64,000 bases of DNA from JAXGPX01 sp040766745 (lineage in GTDB: Bacteria; Bacillota; Sulfobacillia; Fermentithermobacillales; Fermentithermobacillaceae), in contig JAXGPX010000001.1 of NCBI GenBank assembly GCA_040766745.1, forward strand, positions 372,001 through 436,000, written 5' to 3'. Position 1 is the first letter of the stretch; every line of letters starts with the position of its first letter. The notes under the pieces are model-generated. The model was given only the letters and a program-made list of their open reading frames with translations. It had not been told where the DNA came from and did no database searches. A program made the translations under genes and the position numbers. Shown one piece after another: positions 9,425 through 17,506 of the stretch.

Positions 9425-10684
9425 ATGTCGAGATTTGTGATTGCAGGCGGAAAGAGTCTAGAGGGAGAAGTAGAGGTTAGCGGCGCGAAGAATGCAGTGC
9501 TTCCTATCATGGCTGCTTCGGTGATGGCTGATTCACCCTGTGTTCTGCATAATGCCCCGGATCTTGCAGATGTAAGGACAATGGCTGAAATCTTGCGAGG
9601 CCTGGGCGTTAAGGTTGAGAGGACTGGCCCTAAGGGGCAGTCTCTGTATGTTGATCCTGCCGGTATGGATAATTGGGCAGTTGATGAGATGTTGATGCGC
9701 CAGGTGAGGTCATCGATTTTTCTCATGGGACCGCTTTTGGCCAAAGTTGGCAAAGTCAGAGTTTCGTATCCTGGAGGGTGCGATATCGGGCAACGTCCCA
9801 TAGATTTGCATCTGAAAGGCCTAAGAGCTCTAGGTGCGTCGCTCGAAGAATCCCACGGCCACATTACGGCTGAAGCAGGCGATTGGTGTGGAGTAGATAT
9901 TCACCTGGATATGCCGTCAGTAGGCGCAACTGAAAATATCATGATGGGCGCAACCATGGCAGAGGGAGTAACAGTTATACGTAATGCTGCAAAAGAACCG
10001 GAGATTGTGGATTTGCAGGGCTTCCTCAATGCCATGGGAGCCAGGGTGAGAGGGGCAGGCACTGATGTAATCAGAGTTGAGGGAGTGAAAAGCCTCAAGG
10101 GTGCCGAATATTTAGTGATGCCTGATAGAATCGAAGTTGGAACTTTCATGGCTGCTGCTGCAATAACTGCAGGTGAAATCTGCATTACCAATGCCGTTGC
10201 CGAACACGTTCAAGCTGTTACCTCGAAACTGAGGGAAGTTGGTACGGAGGTTTCAATACTGCACAAAGGGATATTGGTTAAAGGTTCTAGGCGAAGCAGG
10301 CCGACTGATCTCAAAACACTGCCGTATCCTGGCTTTCCCACTGATATGCAGCCTCAAATGATGGCCTTGTTGTCTATTGCTGAGGGTACGTCTGTCATAT
10401 CGGAAACTATTTTTGAGTCAAGGTTTAAGCAGGCCGAAGAGCTTGGAAGAATGGGAGCGAAAATCCGCACAGAAGGCAGAACTGCTATAATAAAGGGAGT
10501 GCCCAGGCTGTCAGGGGCTCTTGTGGAGGCTACCGATCTGAGGTCAGGCGCATCTTTGGTATTGGCAGGACTCTGTGCCGACGGCAATACCATTGTATCG
10601 GGAATTCAGAAACTAGACAGAGGCTATGAAAATTTCGAAACAAAACTAGCGAACTTAGGGGCCGATATACTAAGGCGAAATTAG
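9425..10684 (+). CDS. murA: UDP-GlcNAc 1-carboxyvinyltransferase
   Basis: Transfers enolpyruvate from PEP to UDP-GlcNAc, the committed step of peptidoglycan synthesis and the fosfomycin target. The early GEVEVSGAKNAVLPI segment carries the substrate-binding Lys-Asn, and the active-site loop PGGCDIGQRP has the catalytic Cys. 419 residues from ATG 9425. An in-frame GTG at 9413 is possible, but the ATG gives the standard MurA N-terminus; no strong ribosome site supports either. It occupies the position where murB often sits. Confidence 0.94.
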   Translation: MSRFVIAGGKSLEGEVEVSGAKNAVLPIMAASVMADSPCVLHNAPDLADVRTMAEILRGLGVKVERTGPKGQSLYVDPAGMDNWAVDEMLMRQVRSSIFLMGPLLAKVGKVRVSYPGGCDIGQRPIDLHLKGLRALGASLEESHGHITAEAGDWCGVDIHLDMPSVGATENIMMGATMAEGVTVIRNAAKEPEIVDLQGFLNAMGARVRGAGTDVIRVEGVKSLKGAEYLVMPDRIEVGTFMAAAAITAGEICITNAVAEHVQAVTSKLREVGTEVSILHKGILVKGSRRSRPTDLKTLPYPGFPTDMQPQMMALLSIAEGTSVISETIFESRFKQAEELGRMGAKIRTEGRTAIIKGVPRLSGALVEATDLRSGASLVLAGLCADGNTIVSGIQKLDRGYENFETKLANLGADILRRN

Positions 10685-10702
10685 AGGTTTGTTTGCGTCA
10701 AC

Positions 10703-11476
10703 ATGAAGAGAAGAGACAGAAAGATAAGGGGAGAAACCAGGGACCAATCCAAGGTTTCGGATTATGCAAGATCTTCAAAACAAGGCCCGGGTTACCCTTG
10801 GGCTCTTGTAGTTATTTTCTTTTTGCTGACAGGGACTTTTCTGTTCCTCAGATCGCCTGTGTTTTTAGTCAAGAACTACATGGTCACCGGTGCAGAGCGA
10901 GTGCCATATGACGAGATTGTGGCAAGGAGTACCCAACGATCGAGCAATATTTTTGACTTGAAGTTGGACAAGATCCAAAAAGCAATTGAAACGTCTCCTT
11001 GGATTGAAGAAGCTCGGTGCACCAGAAGATTTCCGAACACACTTGAGATTACAGTGATAGAGCGCAAGCCTGTTGTATTTGCGCCAATTGGCGAGAAAAT
11101 TTGGCTTATAGATAAGGAAGGCCGGGTACTTCAGGAAGATGACGGGATCTCTGAGGGCCTGATTGCCCTAACCGGTGTTAGCCAACTTGTGGCGCCTGGG
11201 CAATTCTTGGACCAGGCACAATATGGCTGTGCCTTAACAATTATCGCCCAGCTTGGCCCTGTGGCCCAAAGACGGGTTATTGAGGTTAATGTTGAACATG
11301 GCGAATGTATGCTTATACTTGATGATGGATGCAAAGTGTTTATAGGCGAAGAGCAGCCCGGTTCTGAAACTGGTTTGGCAGTACTTGAGTCTATACTTGC
11401 TGAGTTGGAAGAAGAGGCAAAGATTGCTGAATACATCGATTTGCGCTTTGATAAACAGGCAGTTAAACTGAAGTAA
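10703..11476 (+). CDS. ftsQ: Cell division protein FtsQ/DivIB
   Basis: Bitopic division protein that bridges the FtsZ ring to extracytoplasmic wall synthesis. A basic cytoplasmic N-terminus of about 35 residues is followed by one membrane helix (roughly 37-56). A POTRA domain with VTGAERVPYDEI and a beta domain follow. 257 residues, usual length. It lies 18 bases after murA and 12 or more before the DUF881 gene, in the divIB position of the Bacillus cluster. Confidence 0.88.
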   Translation: MKRRDRKIRGETRDQSKVSDYARSSKQGPGYPWALVVIFFLLTGTFLFLRSPVFLVKNYMVTGAERVPYDEIVARSTQRSSNIFDLKLDKIQKAIETSPWIEEARCTRRFPNTLEITVIERKPVVFAPIGEKIWLIDKEGRVLQEDDGISEGLIALTGVSQLVAPGQFLDQAQYGCALTIIAQLGPVAQRRVIEVNVEHGECMLILDDGCKVFIGEEQPGSETGLAVLESILAELEEEAKIAEYIDLRFDKQAVKLK

Positions 11477-11497
11477 TGTGAAAGTGAGGTGAAGCAA

Positions 11498-12214
11498 GTG
11501 AGTCGCCGTGGTTCTCAGGCAGCTTTAACTATTATTTTTATCTTATTTGGCTTTATGCTTGCCACCCAGTTTAGAGCCCGTCCGCCTGTTGCGGCAAATC
11601 TTCATTACCAGAGGGCAGAGGAACTTTCTGTACTGCTGAAGGCTACAGAAGAAGAGAGAGACCGTCTTAGAGATGAAGTCAATGTTCTTCGTGATCGTGT
11701 AGCTGAAGCCATGGCCGGAGAAAGTCAGGTTAAGGTTTTGCAGGAGGAGCTTCTAAAAGCTCGGGTATTGGCAGGCCTCTCCCAGGTGAAAGGGCCAGGC
11801 ATTACCGTTGACATGAGCGATGCACAAAAACAGGCCGCCGCAGGCCAGGATCCTAATCTGTTTATTATTCATGATGATGACGTCCTTGCCGTAGTCAATG
11901 AGCTTTTTGCCGCCGGGGCCGAAGCTATGTCAATTAATGGGCAGCGGGTTGTGGCTACTACCGAAATCCGTTGTGCAGGAGCAGTGCTCATGATAAATGG
12001 GGTAAGGCTCGCCCCTCCTCTCAAAATCCAGGCAATAGGAGACTCGACTATACTTGAAAATGCCCTAAAGATGCGTGGAGGAGTAGTGGACAACCTGTCG
12101 TTTTGGGGTATTGACGTAAAAATCAAGGTAGAGCAAGAGATTGTTCTGCCGGCCTACAGCGGTTCGCTTAATTTCAAGTTCGCAAAACCAGTGCAAAAAG
12201 AGGGGTCGTTGTAA
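11498..12214 (+). CDS. DUF881 family protein (YlxW/YlxX-like)
   Basis: Conserved membrane-anchored protein between divIB and sbp in many Bacillota, function unsettled. One N-terminal membrane helix (about residues 8-25) is followed by a coiled coil rich in E, L and R (about 35-75), then the globular DUF881 domain containing KGPGITVDMSD and GAEAMSINGQRV. GTG 11498 is preferred to the in-frame GTG 11489 because GAGGTG at 11485-11490 overlaps the latter and spaces well to the former. 238 residues. The stop overlaps the next ATG in TAATG. Confidence 0.85.
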   Translation: MSRRGSQAALTIIFILFGFMLATQFRARPPVAANLHYQRAEELSVLLKATEEERDRLRDEVNVLRDRVAEAMAGESQVKVLQEELLKARVLAGLSQVKGPGITVDMSDAQKQAAAGQDPNLFIIHDDDVLAVVNELFAAGAEAMSINGQRVVATTEIRCAGAVLMINGVRLAPPLKIQAIGDSTILENALKMRGGVVDNLSFWGIDVKIKVEQEIVLPAYSGSLNFKFAKPVQKEGSL

Positions 12215-12585
12215 TGTGGTATCTATTGGCCGCTTTACTGTTAGGGGTCTTCCTGGGACTTAATGCCCCCTGGAAAATTCCTGAGATATTTGCACGCTAT
12301 CTGGCGGTTAGCCTATTGGCAGGCGTAGATACTTCCCTTGGAGGTTTGAGGGCAAGCCTCGAGGGTGAGTTTGATACTATGATTTTCGTCTCAGGTTTCA
12401 TTGGCAATACTGTTCTAGCAGCTGTTTTTGTTTACCTTGGAGACATTCTGGGAATTGAGCTTTACCTGGCTGCAGTTGTGGCACTTGGGGTCAGGATATT
12501 TAACAATCTGGGCGTAATTAGACGACATTACCTACGGGCAGTGACCGGAGGGAAAACCCAGGAAAAAAGGCACAACTCAGACTAA
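12214..12585 (+). CDS. sbp: Small basic membrane protein Sbp (DUF1290)
   Basis: Small integral membrane protein of unknown role that almost always lies just before ftsA or ftsZ in Bacillota. 123 residues with three hydrophobic segments, ending in a basic tail. Family marks are the LLAGVDTSLGGLRASLEG loop and the central VSGFIGNT. It is translationally coupled to the DUF881 gene through TAATG. Here it directly precedes ftsZ, the usual ftsA being absent. Confidence 0.88.
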   Translation: MWYLLAALLLGVFLGLNAPWKIPEIFARYLAVSLLAGVDTSLGGLRASLEGEFDTMIFVSGFIGNTVLAAVFVYLGDILGIELYLAAVVALGVRIFNNLGVIRRHYLRAVTGGKTQEKRHNSD

Positions 12586-12646
12586 AACTAAAGGTAAATC
12601 CATGGTTTTCGTTGAAACTAATAGCTGAGCGGGAGAGGGGAGTTGT

Positions 12647-13711
12647 GTGACCATGATTGAAGAGCAACCTAGATATGCGAATCTAAAAGTAATAGGAGTC
12701 GGGGGCGGTGGCACAAACGCTGTCAATCGGATGATTGAGGCAGGCATCAAGGGAGTGGATTTCATCTGCATCAATACCGATGCTCAGGCACTTAATCTGT
12801 CAAAGGCCCCTGCAAAGCTCCAGATCGGCCAGGATTTAACAAGGGGTTTGGGAGCAGGTGCTAATCCGGAAGTAGGAGAGAAGGCTGCCGAAGAGTCCAG
12901 AGATGATATCATCGAGCATCTTAAAGGGGCCGACATGGTTTTTATCACAGCCGGAATGGGCGGTGGAACCGGAACAGGCGGAACGCCTATTGTTGCTCAA
13001 GCAGCCAAGGAAATTGGGGCATTGACTGTTGGAGTAGTTACAAAACCCTTTTCCTTCGAGGGCCGGCGCAGGATGAATGTGGCCCTGCAAGGGATCGAAA
13101 GGCTGCAAAGCAATGTAGATACCTTGATCGTCATTCCAAATGATAGGCTGCTGCAGGTTGTTCAGCAAGACGCCTCTATATTGGATGCTTTCAAAGTTGC
13201 AGACGATGTTCTTCGTCACGGAGTCCAGGGCATTTCAGACCTTGTCTGCGTTCCAGGGCTGATCAACCTTGATTTTGCTGATGTCAGGACCATTATGATG
13301 GATACCGGTTCTGCTTTGATGGGTATCGGCATAGCCCATGGTGAAAACAAAGCTAAAGAAGCTGCTATGCAGGCCATTGCCAGCCCCCTTCTGGAGGCCA
13401 GCATTGATGGTGCAAAAGGCGTACTAATGAATGTTACAGGCGGTTCTGATCTCGGCATATTCGAAGTTAACGAGGCTGCTGAGATTGTTATGCAAGCTGC
13501 AGATTCTGACGCTAACATTATATTCGGTGCCGTTATCGATGAGGATCTGGAGGACACTATACAGATAACGGTGATTGCCACAGGTTTCGACGGCAGTTCG
13601 CCCAGGCGGGCTTTGAGGGCCAAAGAAGCACCTCTGAAAATTGAACCAAGAGAGATACTTGAAGTTCCTACTTTTTTACGGAGGGCAAAATCTACGGAAA
13701 AGCCCCGTTAA
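12647..13711 (+). CDS. ftsZ: Cell division GTPase FtsZ
   Basis: Tubulin homologue that forms the division ring. The GTP-binding segment GVGGGGTNAVNRM is near residue 13 and the tubulin signature GGGTGTGG near 106. The C-terminal tail ends with LEVPTFLRR, the conserved peptide that binds membrane tethers such as FtsA and SepF. 354 residues. GTG 12647 follows GGGAGAGGGG; ATG 12653 is an in-frame alternative. Neither FtsA nor SepF is encoded near it in this window, although the tether-binding tail is kept. Confidence 0.97.
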   Translation: MTMIEEQPRYANLKVIGVGGGGTNAVNRMIEAGIKGVDFICINTDAQALNLSKAPAKLQIGQDLTRGLGAGANPEVGEKAAEESRDDIIEHLKGADMVFITAGMGGGTGTGGTPIVAQAAKEIGALTVGVVTKPFSFEGRRRMNVALQGIERLQSNVDTLIVIPNDRLLQVVQQDASILDAFKVADDVLRHGVQGISDLVCVPGLINLDFADVRTIMMDTGSALMGIGIAHGENKAKEAAMQAIASPLLEASIDGAKGVLMNVTGGSDLGIFEVNEAAEIVMQAADSDANIIFGAVIDEDLEDTIQITVIATGFDGSSPRRALRAKEAPLKIEPREILEVPTFLRRAKSTEKPR

Positions 13712-13831
13712 AAGGGAACTTGTGAAATACATATAGTTACATAGTTCGCGCCTCTTACCCTGTACTATTTGATTTGGGAATAATCGAGGACAGACTGGAA
13801 TATCCATGTCCATACGGGGTGATTGGCGTAC

Positions 13832-14722
13832 ATGAAGAGCTATGTGTATCTTGATGTGTTATTTGTGATCAACCTCGTAGTGAATTATCTAATGCTACTT
13901 GCAGCCGGCAAGATGATGGGCATAGCCATTAACACCAGGAGAACTGTTGCTGCTTCTTGCCTTGGCGGAGTGTACTCAGCTATGGCTCTGGTAGTTCCAT
14001 TACAGTCTTTCTTCAGTTTGCCTGCTAGGTTCCTATTTGGCCTCTTTATGGTTGCCTTGTCCTACCCTAAGGTCAAAGGGTTATCTTTTGTAGCCCTTTC
14101 CGGTTCATTTTACCTGTGCTCGGCATTGGTTGCAGGTACGTCAATGGGGCTTTATGCCTGGAGTGGGGCTAGACTGATAAACACCGGCATGTTTGGGCAA
14201 GGTTACTCAAGCGTGCACTGGTGGACTTTGGCGCTATCGCTGCTCATAATGGTTTCATCGGGTTTTCTGTGGAGAACAATGGGCCTGCGAACTGTCCGTC
14301 CCCTTCCCCTAATGCAGCTTGAGCTTACAGTAGATGGCCATTGCATCCTACTTACCGGCCTGGTCGATACGGGCAACGATCTGAGGGATCCAGTATCCGG
14401 GCTGCCGGTTATTGTGGTTGACTGGGATTCTTTAAGAGAGATTATGCCTGATGAAGTGAGTTCGTTCTTTCTGTCAACCTGGGATTCTATATCAGCCAGG
14501 CTTGTAGAAACCAATATTGGCAAGAGGCTGAGGCTAATTCCGTATGCAAATGTCTCAGGCCGCAGGGGGGTTCTTCCGGGCTTCAAGCCCGATGGCTTGG
14601 TTTTGGTTGAGAAAAACGGGCAGAAAGTCAAAAAGGATGCGGTTGTAGGCGTATCCGAGGATAGGCTTAGCCCTCAGGGATTGTATCAGGCATTACTACA
14701 TCCCGAACTTATTAGTTTATGA
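13832..14722 (+). CDS. spoIIGA: Sigma-E factor processing peptidase SpoIIGA
   Basis: Membrane aspartic protease of the mother cell that removes the pro-sequence of pro-sigma-E when triggered by SpoIIR. Five hydrophobic segments fill roughly residues 5-155, then a cytoplasmic domain holds the catalytic aspartate (D179 in LVDTGNDL), arranged like retroviral-type aspartic proteases. 296 residues. ATG 13832 is chosen over TTG 13823 because GGGGTG at 13816-13821 abuts the TTG but spaces well to the ATG. The substrate gene sigE follows 28 bases later. Confidence 0.93.
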   Translation: MKSYVYLDVLFVINLVVNYLMLLAAGKMMGIAINTRRTVAASCLGGVYSAMALVVPLQSFFSLPARFLFGLFMVALSYPKVKGLSFVALSGSFYLCSALVAGTSMGLYAWSGARLINTGMFGQGYSSVHWWTLALSLLIMVSSGFLWRTMGLRTVRPLPLMQLELTVDGHCILLTGLVDTGNDLRDPVSGLPVIVVDWDSLREIMPDEVSSFFLSTWDSISARLVETNIGKRLRLIPYANVSGRRGVLPGFKPDGLVLVEKNGQKVKKDAVVGVSEDRLSPQGLYQALLHPELISL

Positions 14723-14750
14723 ACCCTTTTTGCAAGGAGGTGTACGTTTG

Positions 14751-15473
14751 GTGTCGTGGACCTATTTTAGGGTGATGTTATCTGTAAAGTGGGCTCGACT
14801 TCTTGCGAAACTCGGATTGCACGGCCGGATTGACTACGTCGGAGGGGCAGAAGCCCTTCCTCCTCCGTTGTCACAAGAAGAAGAGAGCATTCTACTTTTG
14901 AAATTGACCGACGGTAATCCAGACGTAAGGTCTACTTTGATTGAACGAAACTTGAGGCTTGTAGTTTATATTGCCAAAAAGTTCGAAAGCACCGGGATTC
15001 CCATAGATGACCTTGTCTCTATAGGTTCGATTGGCCTTATCAAGGCGGTATCTACATTTGACATAAGCAAAAACATAAAACTTGCTACTTACGCCTCAAA
15101 ATGTATCGAAAATGAGATTCTTATGTACTTAAGAAGAACAATGAAAATCAAGTCAGAAGTGTCTTTCGATGAGCCTTTGAACGTAGATGGCGAAGGGAAC
15201 GAACTTTGCCTTTCTGACGTAAAGGGTACTTCCGAAGACTTGATATACAGTGATCTCGAGAAAGAGGATGACAAAGAAGTACTCAGGCTTGTATTGAGCA
15301 GGCTTCCCTGGAGAGAACGGACTATTGTTGATCTGCGCTTTGGGCTGAAAGACGGAGTGGAACGTACTCAGAAGCAAGTAGCTGATATGCTGGGCATTTC
15401 ACAATCCTACATTTCGAGACTGGAAAAGAAAATCATGAACAGGCTGCATAAGGATATTGTTAGTTTTCAGTAA
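14751..15473 (+). CDS. sigE: Sporulation sigma factor E (pro-sigma-E)
   Basis: Early mother-cell sigma factor made as an inactive precursor. About 28 residues of amphipathic pro-sequence precede YVGGAEALPPP, the region where SpoIIGA cuts in Bacillus. Region 2 (LRLVVYIAKKFE, DLVSIGSIGLIKAV) and region 4 (RTQKQVADMLGISQSYISRLE) are complete. AAGGAGGTG at 14734-14742 rules out the upstream TTG 14730. The start is GTG 14751 or TTG 14748; the GTG gives 240 residues, nearly the Bacillus length. Probably co-transcribed with spoIIGA. Confidence 0.95.
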   Translation: MSWTYFRVMLSVKWARLLAKLGLHGRIDYVGGAEALPPPLSQEEESILLLKLTDGNPDVRSTLIERNLRLVVYIAKKFESTGIPIDDLVSIGSIGLIKAVSTFDISKNIKLATYASKCIENEILMYLRRTMKIKSEVSFDEPLNVDGEGNELCLSDVKGTSEDLIYSDLEKEDDKEVLRLVLSRLPWRERTIVDLRFGLKDGVERTQKQVADMLGISQSYISRLEKKIMNRLHKDIVSFQ

Positions 15474-15501
15474 AATTAAGATTTAGCGACAAAGCTATTT
15501 T

Positions 15502-15530
15502 GTATAACCCCTGGTAATTGAGGCAATACT
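15502..15530 (+). promoter_or_regulatory. Probable sigma-F promoter of sigG-spoIIR
   Basis: GTATA at 15502-15506 and GGCAATACT at 15522-15530 are separated by 15 bases. This matches the Bacillus sigma-F pattern GTATA, 14-16 bases, GGnnAnAnT at every fixed position. It lies 48 bases before the sigG start in the sigE-sigG spacer, exactly where sigma-F control of sigG is expected. Sigma-G recognises related sequences and may use it as well. Confidence 0.6.
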
Positions 15531-15577
15531 TTTTATGAGTGACTTGAGTAAAAAATGGAAGCATTGCCGGGGGGATA

Positions 15578-16357
15578 TTGGCTTTGTATAAGGTCGAGAT
15601 ATGCGGAGTTAACACCAGTCACCTTCCTGTCCTATCGTCTTCAAAAATGCGCGAGCTTTTTCTCGCCAAACAAGACGGCGATCCCACCGCCCGAGAGCAA
15701 CTTGTAAATGGGAATTTAAGGCTTGTTCTAAGTGTGATTCAGCGTTTTTCTAATAGAGGGGAATATGTTGATGATCTATTCCAGGTAGGCTGTATTGGGT
15801 TGATCAAAGCAATTGATAACTTCGATCTTGGCCAAAATGTAAAATTTTCCACATATGCAGTTCCCATGATTATTGGCGAGATTAAACGCTACCTCAGGGA
15901 CAATAATCCCATAAGAGTATCAAGATCCTTGAGGGATACCGCGTACAAGGCGCTTCAGACCCGTGATTCCCTTGTTGCTAAGCTTGGAAGGGAACCTTCT
16001 ATAAGCGAGATTTCAGCCGAGCTGAAAACTCCTGCAGACGAGATTGTGTATGCCCTTGATGCCATACAGGAACCTATTAGCCTATTTGAGCCGGTTTACC
16101 ACGACGGTGGAGACCCGATTTATGTAATGGACCAGGTCAAGGATGAAAAAGGGGAAGACTCGGCATGGATGCAGGAAATCGCCATAAATGAGTCTATCCA
16201 GAAATTATCCGAACGAGAACAGGCAATAATAAGAATGAGATTTTTTGAGGGAAAGACACAAATGGAGGTTGCACAGGAAATCGGGATTTCGCAGGCTCAG
16301 GTTTCGAGGCTGGAAAAGGCTGCCCTCATTCAGATGAGGCAGGATATGCACAGGTAA
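15578..16357 (+). CDS. sigG: Sporulation sigma factor G
   Basis: Late forespore sigma factor. The N-terminus VEICGVNTSHLPVL is diagnostic of SigG and separates it from SigF. Region 2 (DDLFQVGCIGLIKAIDNFD), region 3 and region 4 (TQMEVAQEIGISQAQVSRLE) are complete in 259 residues. The start is TTG 15578 with GGGGGAT at 15570-15575. It follows sigE by 104 bases with its own sigma-F type promoter, and spoIIR follows after 15 bases. Confidence 0.97.
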   Translation: MALYKVEICGVNTSHLPVLSSSKMRELFLAKQDGDPTAREQLVNGNLRLVLSVIQRFSNRGEYVDDLFQVGCIGLIKAIDNFDLGQNVKFSTYAVPMIIGEIKRYLRDNNPIRVSRSLRDTAYKALQTRDSLVAKLGREPSISEISAELKTPADEIVYALDAIQEPISLFEPVYHDGGDPIYVMDQVKDEKGEDSAWMQEIAINESIQKLSEREQAIIRMRFFEGKTQMEVAQEIGISQAQVSRLEKAALIQMRQDMHR

Positions 16358-16372
16358 AAGGGGGGCATTGGC

Positions 16373-17122
16373 ATGGGAAGAAAACTCAAGACAGGCTTTG
16401 TTGAAGCAGTGCTGCTGGCAGTGGCAGCCGGAGTGATTCTGTTTGCAGGTTGGGCCATGGCAAGGAACTACGACGCACAACGAGCCTATACGCCCACAAA
16501 CTTAATCAGGCTGCACATAATAGGCAACTCTGATGACCTTCAGGATCAGGAAGTAAAGCTCAAGGTCCGGGATGCGTTAATGAGTACTTTCGGAGGCCGC
16601 CTTCTAAATGTCAACGACGTAGAAGAAGCCGAGAAAACTTTGTCAGCGCTCTTGCCTGAAATTGAAGATATGGCCAAAGGGTGCCTTGCAGACGCAGGAT
16701 TGGCCTATAATGTCCGTGCCAGGCTAAAGACAGTGTTTTTCCCAGACAAGTATTATGAGGCCGCATCGGGTGAGACAGTCTTTTTGCCCGAAGGCCCTTA
16801 CAAGGCCTTGCAAGTGATTCTTGGAGCCGGCAAGGGGCAAAATTGGTGGTGTGTCATGTATCCGCCCCTGTGTTATGTAGACATTGTGCGCAAGAACGTA
16901 GTCCATGATGACAGCGGCCAGGAGGTAGAGGGCCGGGACTACCCGGCTAGTGTTCATGCTGCCGGGCTTATAGATGAGGATTCTTTGCACGAGGTACCGG
17001 TAGAAGTTAGATTTCTTATTTTGGATATTCTAAGAAAGACCAAAGAAGCCCTCCCCTCTCTTTTTACCTCTCTTACCTTGAGGTTCACCTACAACATGTG
17101 TCCCGGAACAGTGCAAAAGTAA
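16373..17122 (+). CDS. spoIIR: Stage II sporulation protein R
   Basis: Secreted forespore signal that activates SpoIIGA across the intermembrane space. A signal peptide or anchor spans about residues 8-26. The family core NLIRLHIIGNSDDLQDQEVKLKVRD follows in two parts either side of residue 50, and the C-terminal domain contains a conserved KVVFF-like KTVFFPDKYYE. 249 residues. The ATG is preceded by AAAAGGGGGG. It sits 15 bases after sigG, so it probably shares the sigma-F promoter, which would couple the signal to forespore gene expression. Confidence 0.92.
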   Translation: MGRKLKTGFVEAVLLAVAAGVILFAGWAMARNYDAQRAYTPTNLIRLHIIGNSDDLQDQEVKLKVRDALMSTFGGRLLNVNDVEEAEKTLSALLPEIEDMAKGCLADAGLAYNVRARLKTVFFPDKYYEAASGETVFLPEGPYKALQVILGAGKGQNWWCVMYPPLCYVDIVRKNVVHDDSGQEVEGRDYPASVHAAGLIDEDSLHEVPVEVRFLILDILRKTKEALPSLFTSLTLRFTYNMCPGTVQK

Positions 17123-17178
17123 GACTCTCTGAGGTTATCCCCTGACCCTTCCGCCATATAATGTTAAGGGGTGGTTCA

Positions 17179-17439
17179 GTGATCCGGGCTTCTGATCTTT
17201 CAATGCGTGAAGTGATCAACACCTCAGATGGACGCCGTTTGGGCAATATCGTTGATGTAGAGCTGGATCTTGCCACCGGTAAGATTGTAGCAGTGATTGT
17301 TCCTGGACAGTCAAAAGGTTTCGGCCTGTTCGGGCATGGTGATGATTACGTTATTCCATGGGATAGTATCAAAAAGATTGGCGAAGATGTTATTCTGGTT
17401 GAACTCTCAGATAGGTACCTCAGGCGGTCTACCAGGTAG
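17179..17439 (+). CDS. ylmC: YlmC/YmxH family PRC-barrel sporulation protein
   Basis: Small PRC-barrel protein conserved in spore formers; mechanism unknown. The 86 residues contain the typical INTSDGRRLGNIVDVELD strand pair and IPWDSIKKIGEDVILVEL. GTG 17179 is chosen because AAGGGGTGG at 17166-17174 lies five bases before it; an ATG at 17161 lies upstream of that site. CATATAAT at 17155-17162 resembles a sigma-E or sigma-A minus-10 element, but no convincing minus-35 was found. Confidence 0.85.
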   Translation: MIRASDLSMREVINTSDGRRLGNIVDVELDLATGKIVAVIVPGQSKGFGLFGHGDDYVIPWDSIKKIGEDVILVELSDRYLRRSTR

Positions 17440-17506
17440 CAGACACTCTCTTACCTGCCCTTCTTTCCTTGACTTGCTGCTGCTTGTGCAATAATCTTGT
17501 TGTAAT

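Noticed and set aside
17123..17162. Sigma-E promoter for ylmC (CATATAAT)
   Set aside because: The minus-10 fits but no acceptable minus-35 was found, so it is only mentioned in the gene entry.
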